A stretch of 64,000 nucleotides of DNA, taken from Taenia hydatigena. Lineage: Eukaryota; Platyhelminthes; Cestoda; Cyclophyllidea; Taeniidae. This document shows, piece after piece, positions 28,025-64,000 of the stretch (position 1 is the first letter of the stretch; each line of letters begins with the position of its first letter). Below the pieces are notes generated by a model. The model was not told the origin of the DNA and did no database searches. It saw only the letters and a program-made list of their open reading frames with translations. The stretch lies in NCBI GenBank assembly GCA_036345935.2, contig JADWOT020000004.1:5738168-5802167 (forward strand). Direction: 5' to 3'. The position numbers and the translations under genes were made by a program.

Positions 28025-29357
28025 AAGAATGAATGCTTTGATGTTACTTTGTACTACTCTCCCGTTTTTCTTCCCCTCCTGTCCCTTTCCATTGGTGTAC
28101 TTGTCATGCTGTGATGATGGTGTGGGACAGCATTAATTTGATCTGCGGTAATGCCGAAGTTGCGTTGTAATTTGTCATATTCATGCGACAGATGAGTTTT
28201 TGTCAGGCGAGTGAAGAGGCGTGCAGATGACTCCCTAGGCGGAAGGTTTGGTAGAAATGATGATTGGGCGGGTAGGTGGCGAAGTGGCTCGGTGAGCATG
28301 GGTGGCAGAGCTCCGCGGTAGAAGGAGGCAGTAGGCGGAATAGCTTTGCATGGAGGGTGAAAGCGTCGGTGATTAAAGGTTTCGCTGCTTTGAAAAACGA
28401 AACACTTAAAGTCCCTAGCCTTTCTGTTCTTTTGCATTACATTTTTATTCGTAGAATGACTTTTTAACTTAAAGCTAGACTTGGTGCGCTTTAGTGCCAG
28501 AGGAAACAATGATTAGATTATTTATGACTTAGCTTTTTCAACTTACTTTGTATGCAAAATGGCAGCATCTGCAGAACTTCAAGTTTTATACGACTTAATG
28601 AGTTGTAGACGAAAGCTCTCCTTATAGCAATATGTTTCCTTGCTAAGCACCTTGAATGTAATTTGATGTGCCAAGTCAAATTTTTTTGTTACAAACTCTG
28701 TTTTGCGAAAGTATCAGTGCGTTTTTCTGTTTGAGTCACTTTGTGCTTTTAATTGACCTGCTAAGAGAAGCGCTTGATTGGAACTAGCCAATGGTTATGT
28801 GGTTCTTGTGGAAGTCCTTATATATCAGGGGCGTTGCGCAATGAGCGTAGGATTCATCGTAAGTGACAGGAGTTGGTGTTCGGCTTTTGTGGGCTTTTGA
28901 TTTGAAGCTTTCTATCGCCTAATATTGCTTTGCACTTCAAATCGGCAACTCCGGGTAAATCTTAACCATAACTGCTATTTTCTCATCCGCGTCCATTTCA
29001 GTTCTTTTGCTGTTACTGAAAGTCATTGAGTGCATCGGGGCCGCTCTGTGATAACATTCTCTGCTTCTCTGTCTTAAAATTATGTTGTGGAGTTAGCCTA
29101 TTTTGTTCCTAGAAGACCTAATCTACTTTGCCCTTGAAATTGGTATCTTTTTGTTTCACTCCGGCAAAAGTGGGGTGATTTCTGTTGAGTTCTGTTCTTG
29201 ATTAGGTTTTTCCCTAATATTTATTGGGTGAGTGCCCAGCAGGCCCCCCTTATCTCAAGATTTTTAAATGTTCTAGCGTTTGAATAAGTCTGCCCAAAAG
29301 AGTATTCTTAAATTGGCAAAAATTGCTGCGATGTATATTGTTACTTTTGTTTCGCAG
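28025..29357. other. Spacer between SRP54 and the HECT ligase
   Basis: Holds the SRP54 3'UTR and the upstream region of the ligase. The 151-codon minus-strand frame at 28054-28509 has no recognisable domain and overlaps the likely 3'UTR. Confidence 0.4.
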
Positions 29358-29360
29358 GAT
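29340..29360 (+). promoter_or_regulatory. Acceptor site just before the ligase start codon
   Basis: TTGTTACTTTTGTTTCGCAG ends at 29357 and the ATG follows at 29361. This is a strong acceptor with only GAT between it and the start. It can serve an untranslated first exon or a spliced leader. Because the frame is also open through GAT, an upstream coding exon is not excluded. Confidence 0.35.
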
Positions 29361-54998
<25,638 letters not shown>

Positions 54999-54999
<1 letters not shown>

Positions 55000-57900
55000 C
55001 CACCTCCTCCTCCCATTCCTCTCTCTTTCCATTCTCTTGTACTTTGATGAGATAATGATGTGGATGATGGTATTTTTATGCGATTTCATGAACTTTCCCA
55101 CCCTCTTTCTCTCTTTGGCCTCCTTCAAATGTGTTTATTCAGGAGGTGTGATTTGGATCGCTAAGTGGTTAACATTGGTGAGGTTCTACACTTCACTCAC
55201 TCGTAGGTCTCCTATTGTTTCCAATCCTGCCCTCCATTTACCCACATTATGCGTACGCACTCGGTGTCTATCTCCACTGTCCTCTCGTCTATTTGTCTCA
55301 CTTCTTTTAGAGTGATGATTTTTCTCCTCTGTCTCACTTTGCGTTGCCAGCGTGAATTCGCAGATTCGTATCACATTGGCACTAATGTGATACCCTTGTA
55401 GTTCTTATCAAGGGTGATGAGAGGCCCCTTCTAGTGTTATTTGTGAACTAAATGAGGTTGTAATTGCCAGAAACACTAAGGGATCATCCCAAAGCTCCCT
55501 TTTTGTACTCTTTACCTTCAACTTCTAAGGTTCTAGTTGGATCTGATGCGGCTGGAGGAACTTGATGAGAGCTGAAACGGAGGTGATCATGTTTGTTGAC
55601 TTTTGAGTTGGAGAAGGAGTGAGCAATGCCGCAGGGGAATGCAGGCTTTGTGACAAGTAGAGGTATGGGTAATTAAAGCATCTCGACAGTCTTGCTGCCT
55701 CACCTCTTGTCGACTCCTAAAGTGCTGGTCATTAATGAGGTCTGCTTCTGAATACTTTAAAAGGTCGGGAATGCTAGTTAAATAAACAATAGAAACCACG
55801 TGAGGGTGTCAGATGGTATGTGTTTCTCTTTCACCAAGTGGGATAACGGATTTAACTCACTGTGGGGAGCAGGAAACGCGTTTTGAGTTTTTTTACACGT
55901 CCAGAATAGATGCTTTTTCCTTTCATTTAAGGCAACAGATGAATTAGTTTGCCCTATGGGACAAAAATTTGTCGTGAGCTAGAAATGATGATCAAGACGT
56001 CAGAAAAGGCTTAATTATCCGATTATTTGATTAACCGTGTCTTCCAAGTGTTTACCTCTCGTTCTGTTTTGCTACCACGGCTTCGTTCCTGGTTGCGATG
56101 CTTTTTGTTGCCTTTAGACTTCTGATAGTCTAGAATAGGAAGTGGTAGCTAAAGAAGCAGGAAAATTTGTACAATATTATTTAGCCCTTTTTGGCACTTG
56201 AGCAAAGAAGCAACCAGAAAGGTTTTACCGATTCCACCAAGGAGGATGACCAAATAAATCCGCGCCTTAATGTTATTTTGTATGTGATTGACAGATTAGA
56301 ATATGGGTTGGCGTCATCGCTATTTTAATGGCGAGAAATATGGTAATAAAAGTGTCCTTACACTGAGATCAGCGAAACATCGCAATCTAGGCACCCTCTT
56401 TGAACTACAATTTAAAAGTGACATTGGGATAGCTTAGTTAGGCAATCAGCCATCCATCCCATAATCATCCGTCCATGTTTACCTTTTTTTCTTTGAAATT
56501 AATTCCTCACTTTCCCCACCAGTCTGTGCTGTCAGCGAACATTGAGTGCAACCTTGTATTTCAGTGATGCTTATGCTTCTTCAGCTTTCGTCACCATCAA
56601 AAGGTTGATAGCTGATGATTTGCGCAGAGTACCTTCCTTCAATGATGTTGAGAGTCTCCAAAGATAAAAAAGTGTCGTGAAAATTATTTCAAGAAGAGAA
56701 CAAGAGTGTACGCACTGGCTAATTGCCTTCCTGCAGTTTTTTTCCTTGAACTACTGATGTACACCGTGTCAAGAAAACATAAAACAGGTGAATCAAGTGC
56801 CGCCTATCGAGTAGGGTACCACCTCCAGAGTTTTAATGAACTGCCTTTCTAATCACACAAATTAGACTCGATTAAATGCTTTCAGAATTGGTGATGAATT
56901 TCACCTCGAGGTGTCACCACGAGGATGATGTTTGGGCGCGAAACTCGTTGCTTGGTGTGGCAGATGCCTTGTGGTTGAGGATAATGCAAGTCTCGCCTTC
57001 CTTTGCCTTCAAAATCTGCGAAGTGTCATTGGGATTGACGAATTCAAAAAAAATAAAACTCGAAGAGAGAAATTTGCTGACAAGGTAAAGTGGAGAAATC
57101 TCTATAGCCTCCTACCACCCAACGATGCGGTTAAAATGCCAACGTCTGGAGTCAATCCGTTGGCTATTAAAAGTTAATTTTACTCCAAGAAACAAAAAGG
57201 GTAGAAAGTCCTTCCTGATTGTGTTTACTCCTAAAGCGCTGAATTCTTGCACTGCCTTGTGGAATGTCAATTATTGCTAGCGTGCCTATAAGACTAGTGT
57301 GAGATGTTAATGACCAGCAGAAAATACAGTAAAATATCCTTTCGGTAATTAAAATGTAACAGTGCAAATATCATAAATGATGCAATAGAGATATGGAGAA
57401 TGCAAGCAATTCCTTTTATTGCCATTTTTTGGGCCTGGTGACGTAAAATGATGGTGTCATTGCAATTTAGTATTTGCGGTAGTAGTTTAAAGTTTTGTTA
57501 CTCGGCTCTTAAATCCATGGGGAAACAACTTTGTCCGAAAAAAAATGTAGCCACTTCTGCTAAGGCTTCAAAGCTGGAAACCCTTAAAGGCATTTACTGA
57601 TATTCGCGATAAAAAGGACTAATGAATTATGTCAGCCATTCGACCGACCAACGGAGCAAATCTGGCTGTAATCGCAGGTCCGGAAACTTTAAACAAACTT
57701 AAAAGTAACCCAGACGGAGAGAAGTAGGCATAAATGGAAATGAATGGCTTATTTGTTCCATTTTCCAATAAAAATTCTACGACGTACAAAATCCTCCCAC
57801 CGCTACATAGCGTCCAAACTCATTCAAAGCGCCACAAGTCCCTTTTATGTGTTGGTCTTTTGATAGAGACTTTAATAAATGAATACCTCTTAGAAATCCA

Positions 57901-60900
57901 GGTAACTTAGATTTAATATTCTTCTTCTTGTAGGGTTAGAATCTAATTTTCCGAGGTTAGTTGCATTTATAAGGAACATTCACACTAATAAACTTGGAGC
58001 TAATTGACAGAATAATGTTTGTTTAACCTGTCTAGCATCGCAACTCAACCATAAAGGGTTAATAAACTGGTTTATTACTGATGCACAAATAAGATGGCAA
58101 GCTAGTGTCATAAGGAGAACACTATGTCACCAAAGTAACGAACTAAAGTGTGTACACTGATGAGACTGTAGCGTTAACTACTTTATGCGAATTGTCCTTC
58201 TCCCTTTCGGCTTCTTTCACAGCATGTCCTCCTATGAGTTGCAAATACCTTCAAGGCAGGAGCTAGAATTGTACGGAATTGCATGAACGGTAGAGAGCCA
58301 CAAGCTTTAAATTCAATCGTAATTCTTGTATACCTAATTCTCTGCAAGATTAACTGGGTCCGCAAAGGAATTGCCCAGTTCCTAGATCATGTTTGATAAG
58401 GAAGTTATAGAGACATGGTATATTTCGCTGCATTTATGCATTACTATTGTGCTATTCCTTGGCGCTATTGGTATTACTTTCACTTAGGTATAGTTTGTCC
58501 TGACTTCACTATTACGCGACCTGCAATTCAGTCCTGAAAAGACAATGCGACACTGGCATATGGTAGAGTCGTGCGTCTGTGAACACGCCCAGAATGACAC
58601 AAGTCGTGGAGAACAAAGACACCACATGGTTAACTACATCATCAAAGCAAATAGAGCCTTAAACCGCTCATATATGATGCCAAGCTGGCCTTTCAGCTCT
58701 CCACGGATCTGCCATTGGCATGTGACTCCACTCATACAACCTACAACCTTAATTCACTATCTCTACAGTATTCTTTAAGTATACCTATCCCTAAGTTTAA
58801 AACTTTATAATCTCCAAGGGATAACTTGAATGGCATAAAATTCCCTTTCATTCATCTAGTCATCATGCCCAAAAAATTGTATCCATAAAATGACGGCACA
58901 ATAACACGTGACTATTTGCTCAAGGCCTTAGTTCACCTTTATGGATCGTTGTATACTGTCTGAGAATTTAAGCACGTGTTAACTGGTTAGTTGTTGTATC
59001 AAGTCTAGACATTACGGAAAATTTTGGAAGACATTAACTCATCGTGCCTTAATAAATGGCCTTTGATTGGGTTTCAATATAGTCAAGTAGTCTCTTACCA
59101 CTTGTTGCTAAAGTTATTACCTGGTATACGTTAAATAAGAAGATGCAAGTAATTACATTTCTGAGTGAATAAAGGACTAGAGAGCGTGATAGTCCAACAG
59201 AAGCACGAAAATAACAAATAAGTATTTAATGACAATTATGTCACAGCAAAATAATGCTTAAAAATGTAGTTTTACTTCAGAGGAAGATGTACCGCCCTCG
59301 CCGAGTGCACAACAGCCACCTCGCTTTGGCAATGCAGATGATTTCTGCAAAATCAATTAATTATCGATTTTTTGCCCTCGCTCGTCCAATGGGCGTGATC
59401 CATCGGACTTTCCGTTCGTAGTGGCGCGCATTTTAAACGTTACTGGCAGTGAAAATTTGTCTTGCTTTTTGCAGTGTTGGTGTACACATAAAATGACAAA
59501 TTAATTAAACCGTCTGATGAAATTGATAGGTAATGTAAACTTACCTCCCTCTTCTTATGCTCCAAAAAGCAGTTTTATCCAGAAAATCGCACGTATTACG
59601 TAAATTAAATTATGTACAAACTTTGCGGTCAACCTATTTTGTTTAGAGAGAGGGGGAAGATAACATCCTACTTTGGCAAGTAATAGGTGGTAGGATCAAG
59701 CGAGTTAGGGGGTGCTGTCACTCCTGAATTAATTATGACTCAATTAGCCAGCTGCTCACACCCGCAGGAATGCCATTCTATTGAGTAAAGATTTTAAATA
59801 GATCTGGCTGCATCATTAATTGAGTTTGCAATTATGAAAAAATATAAATAATAATCGATTCAAGACACTCGATCACGATGCCTTGAGAAGCACTCAAATT
59901 ATTTCCGTGTCGAATGAATGTGGCAGGCATGATTAGATCTTTGCTAAAGAAAGTGGCTCAAGTGTAAGTATTTTACTACAAAGCAATGCCTATTTTATTA
60001 TAACAATATCAAGTAATTTATTCATGGTCCTACATGATTTCAGTGGTGTTTGGAATCGAGATGAAGGTCAGGCAATTATAGAAGTGTAAATATTGTTCTT
60101 TTTTAAGTGGCTTTTAATGTTCTCAACTCATCCGATAGCTCCAATTGACTTATTAAGTAGTTAGTTATAAGCTATCGATTTTCTAACTTAATTCGGGTAA
60201 AATCGATATTTACTCCGACAATTGGCGTTTTTTGATTGGGTGGATTAACTGGCATTATTTTTTATGATCCAATCCAGTAAAAAGCGTTGATTTTTCGTGT
60301 CACCAGCTTCACTCATTCAGTCACAGGATGTTTACCCGCCTTTTTTTCTCACTTCCTTTTTATGCACGCCAATAGTGAAAACAAAAAAAAGGATCGTGAG
60401 AGAATGGAATGGAACAGGCCGCCCCTTCCCCATTCAGTAGGTGTGGCTGTGACTAAGTGGAGATTTTACACTGAAATGGGATTTACAATTTACACGGCGA
60501 CGTCAAGCGCCTCTTGAACATGCAAATTAGACCACACATATGACAATGGCCTGCGTGCTGCTTTTTTTATTGCCTGCAACCGCACTGCCAATGCAGTCGC
60601 CAACTTCCCCCAGCCTCATTAGCATGTACGATCTCTTTTTTGTCTTTTGGAGGAGGAGATGTCCTCCTCCAGAGTTGTAATAAATAATCCCAAACTCGTA
60701 AAAATTAGTAGTTCATTAAGCATCGCGGTTCATTAAATATGAATGATGGAAATGGTACTTCGCTGATTAGTCTTGCAGCTTAATCTGACTGGAAATGAGG
60801 CTGAGTCCGAAATAAGTAAATAAATGGATTCGGCACGATTGTCAGACCTGCCGCTTCGAAGGAGATTTTGAAGGTTTGATAAAATCACTGAAGGCAGCAT

Positions 60901-62300
60901 CACGCATGTAAATATGTCTTTAAAAGGCTGAAATGTGTTGTTAGCGAGGAGTTTTTCCCAACACTTAAGTAGGCTAAAGTAGCTGAGGTCACTGAACCGG
61001 ATCGGACGTCATTAGTCCTCCGGGAGGAGGAAAAGTACCCAGAACACGCTTAGCCGTGGCACCTCCGTACATAGTTTAACTCATCTGCTCCTTCCAAGCG
61101 TATGAAGGCTGGACTGGAGGAGGGGAACACCGATCCTACTACATTTACAGAAGACAAGGCATAAACCGATTTCTGAGAAAACATATTTGTCTCATCTTTC
61201 ATTAATCCTAGGAGCCTCAAATCCCCATAAGTCATAATATCAAGTCAGAAAATGGATTCTCAGCGCACGAAATGGGTGGAGGTTACTGGCAAGGTCCACA
61301 GGTACAGCAAACACGCCTTAAGCACCCACCAAAACCAAAATGAAGGGCTAAAAGACCATATAAATTATCATGCTCCATTTGATAAGAAACAAGATGCGAT
61401 GACTTAATTTTATGAAATGACCCCGTCGTTATGCAACAAAAAATAACCCCATGAACTATCGATTTCTGGCTGACACATCTCCAGAAATTTCGCTGCTTTG
61501 GGGACTGCGAATCCCATCCATACTCAATGATTTATCTCCAGGACATTAATTTGACTAATTGGGTCATAATAGTACAATTTTTTTCTGTATTTTTCTCCTT
61601 CATTGCACTTGACATCGCCTGTCAATTATGCAACCTTTTACTAACCGGGGAATAAAATATCTCATTAAATTTATAGGAACCATTCCTTCATTACCTATTC
61701 AAATTAGATAAATTTATGGTTTTGTGTGGATTCCACAACCTCCGCCAACAGCCAACATCACTGCCGCGGTGGAAGGCAATGACGAACGCCAAATTGTGTC
61801 CTTTCCAAAAGAAAAGGCAAACAAAAACTTGTACGTCAAGCTACCGCCGACTGCATTAGCTTTCAGTTAACTGTTCAAGCCTCTGTCCGGCGAGTGACTC
61901 TTATGGAGTCACTACTCACCCATAACTGCTCTACCGAAGCCACAGTTGGAGCCTTGGTTGCCGAGACTTAGGAGGACCGGATTATGATGTTTGAGGTTCC
62001 AACCTCAATAGTTTTCAAATAATTTTACTCTAACTTCACTTCACCACTCCTGCTGTCACGAAGCTAGGTCTCAATGAGGGAAGTTGGAGTCTTATTAATG
62101 CCTCTTTATACTCACACACCTAATGAGACATAATTACTATCTCAGTAGTGTGTGCATTTTGGCGTGTGCGAGGTAGGGGGTGCTAAATTGGCCTGTGAAC
62201 AACTGTACCGGCAAATCCATCCAAATCCCTGAAATTGTCGAACCGGGATGACCCATCCTACTCATTCGTCAAATTCAATTACCGAGGCTGTGCGATGGAC
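54999..62300. other. Large AT-rich gene-free region
   Basis: About 7.3 kb with no recognised exon. It begins with the ligase 3'UTR. From about 59.5 to 60.8 kb it is rich in homeodomain-type motifs (TAATTA, ATTAAT, ATCGATT), with E-boxes such as CAGCTG and CATATG. This may be upstream control DNA of the gene starting at 62653, but no function can be shown from sequence alone. Confidence 0.4.
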
Positions 62301-62314
62301 AAATGAATTACGCA

Positions 62315-62503
62315 CACGTGCGCTTAGCGCCAGAGCACAACGTGGGTGCGATCGATTATCGCATTTGTGAGTGCATTTGTACTGGTGCGTGCACCGATCA
62401 GAGAGCTGCACTTTCACACACGCACGCAGAATGGCGTGAACATTGGCAGCCAATGGCAGCTCCTGCTGAGGCGGCATTGGCGCACGTGCGTGCTGTTAGC
62501 GCC
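62315..62503 (+). promoter_or_regulatory. Candidate promoter with two CACGTG E-boxes
   Basis: CACGTGCGCTTAGCGCC at 62315-62331 and a related CACGTGCG...TTAGCGCC at 62483-62503, in a locally GC-rich patch 150-340 bp upstream of the ATG at 62653. The repeated pairing of an E-box with TTAGCGCC suggests a shared regulatory module. CACGTG is bound by bHLH factors of the Myc/Max/USF type. Confidence 0.35.
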
Positions 62504-62652
62504 TATAACGCGCGCCTCAACCATGTAAGCGCTGATGATTCAAGCAGAGCAGGCTAACACACACGAGCTCATCACCCCTCCTCTCTCTATTCATTATTTC
62601 ACTTTACGCGACCGTGACCATCTATCTGAGAGACCAAAAATTAGGCGGCAGA

Positions 62653-63501
62653 ATGCCAACGGAAAGTGTGGGCAGGAACTACGAGCGGAATCGTGAGAAT
62701 CGGGCTAGGAGACGACGCTTTAAGGGCAGCAATGTGGAGTCGGTTCATGAGGGGCTTATCAAAGCTCCTTCCGGTCTACGACGCTCACGAATCGATATGC
62801 CCACTAGGAGTGCTAAAAGCCTCAACAATCTGACCCTGATTGAAAAGGACAGCGGTGGGAATCGGAGCAATAACGCTGGTACCGGCGGGGGTGGTGGATT
62901 AATGCCCATTTCACGAATTATCAAGTGGTACAGAAACCTCTCGACTACTCGAGAACCAGTCCCACCGACTACGTTTGGAAAAGTAGTACCTTTGGATCAA
63001 AACCTGTCATCTCCACCTCATCAACAATCCAGTCATGTAGGAAGAAAACAAGGATATACGGGTCCCCTAGGCCTAGGCGAATATGTGGATTCAATGGGCG
63101 GAGGTTTCGATGAACTAGATCCTACGAATGGATCCCCTCAAACGCAGATAAAATCTCGTTCACTCATCGACATCTCAATGTCGAATTTGTGGGGTGAGGA
63201 CGAGGAAATCGGCCCGGACGGAGATGGTGATGAGGCAGGTAGGAATGGGAGTTGGGAAAAGGTACGACGGCCTTCCATATCTCTTGAAAGGCGACCCACT
63301 CTCCTGGCAACTATCTCACGACTCCTCCCAATGCCCCCAACTCCTCCCAATCTCCTTCAGTTTATGGACAGCCCCTTGACATCTGTTAACATCTATGAGA
63401 ACGCGGAAATTACCTTTTTTGGGAGTTCTGAGGATCGTTGGTCTACTCCAGCCTTCGTGGTGACCACATGTAGTCGAATGCAAAGAGGAGACTTATTCAA
63501 T
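62653..63501 (+). CDS. Unrecognised protein, first coding exon (continues beyond the window)
   Basis: An open frame of 283 codons ending at a good donor (AAT then GTGAGT at 63502). I do not recognise the family. The start at 62653 is the first ATG; an in-frame GTG lies at 62614. The N-terminus is very basic (RNRENRARRRRFKG), followed by SAKSLNNLTLIEKDS and a run of glycines. Then come ISRIIKWYRNLSTTREP, SRSLIDISMSNLWGEDEE (a likely Ser-phosphorylation site next to an acidic patch), RRPSISLERRPTLLATISR, and a Pro-rich LLPMPPTPPNLLQF. The exon ends with a more folded-looking stretch, NIYENAEITFFGSS...STPAFVVTTCSR. There is no signal peptide or membrane segment. Mostly disordered scaffold or signalling-type sequence is a fair guess. 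The rest of the gene lies to the right. Confidence 0.7.
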
Positions 63502-64000
63502 GTGAGTATTCTTAAGTAGTTCCACCATGTGGTGTGTACTTCTTTCAGCGATCTCAATTACTCCGGAAGTTACACCTTTTAAAATAAAGAACCACAAAAG
63601 AATACCATCAATCTTGAAGATGCATGTAGATTTGGTGGAGCTAATTTTGTAAACCAGGGTTTGTTATTTGTCTTGTGAATGGCCTGGAGGTAATTGTTAC
63701 TTCACTAGGCATCCGAAAACGCTACTTTGCGTGTTTGATACCAAGTGCGGGTGTACCAGGTAGGACAGCTTTAAGCATCTCGACCTATTCAACCATAAAC
63801 TTGGTCTCCACCTGGTTTGACTGAGTATATTTCAAACTGCGCAGTGCATGCCGTATGCCGTTCTCAGGTTACGTTTATTGAAACCAGGAGCACATTCAAA
63901 TTTAGCCTTTCTACTTGGCCTTCGTTTTTTTTGCCTCACCTTTTCAGCTAGGCTGATGATAGCCACGCTAATGATGGGTGGTGAGTAGTTCACAAAAGAA
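63502..64000 (+). other. Start of an intron of the right-edge gene
   Basis: Follows the GTGAGT donor at 63502. I see no second exon before the window ends. Confidence 0.5.

Noticed and set aside
28054..28509. 151-codon minus-strand frame opposite the SRP54 3' end
   Set aside because: No domain; lies over the probable 3'UTR.

Overview
This is eukaryotic DNA. It holds seven split protein genes with GT-AG introns, separated by long gene-free stretches. The features below suggest a parasitic flatworm, most likely a tapeworm of the Taenia/Echinococcus group. A family of very small LTR elements (185-bp LTRs, no gag or pol) sits at 19.9-22.0 kb and resembles the TRIM elements known from taeniid genomes. 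Several start codons lie just after a pyrimidine tract and AG, as expected where a spliced leader is added in trans. Two minus-strand genes are only 81 bp apart, like a flatworm operon. The species itself is inference.

Layout. 1-3.8 kb: no gene recognised. 3852-6290 (+): six-exon secreted, probably GPI-anchored, alpha-carbonic anhydrase. 6.3-13.9 kb: no gene recognised. 14.4-19.35 kb (-): three genes in a row. IGBP1/TAP42 (PP2A regulatory subunit alpha4) is upstream, then a KIAA1143/DUF4604-type nuclear protein 81 bp later, then an ODF3/CIMAP (SHIPPO-repeat) axonemal protein. 19.87-21.97 kb: a cluster of TRIM-family LTRs, three of them inserted inside one another, with 5-bp target duplications visible for the two younger insertions. 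22748-28024 (+): five-exon SRP54. 29361-54998 (+): a 14-exon, 25.6-kb gene for a NEDD4-family C2-WW(x4)-HECT ubiquitin ligase of the Su(dx)/ITCH/WWP type. All its splice phases join to one 826-residue frame. 55.0-62.3 kb: AT-rich, gene-free, with many homeodomain-like TAATTA motifs. 62653 to the window end (+): the first coding exon of an unrecognised gene.

The genes do not form one pathway. SRP54 targets secreted proteins such as the carbonic anhydrase to the ER. IGBP1 controls PP2A catalytic subunits, the HECT ligase marks membrane and signalling proteins with ubiquitin, and the ODF3-like protein belongs to sperm or ciliary axonemes. I found no wholly new molecular system. The points most worth checking are the triple-nested TRIM cluster, the IGBP1-KIAA1143 tandem pair, the Trp-to-Phe change in the third WW domain of the ligase, and the unrecognised gene at the right edge.
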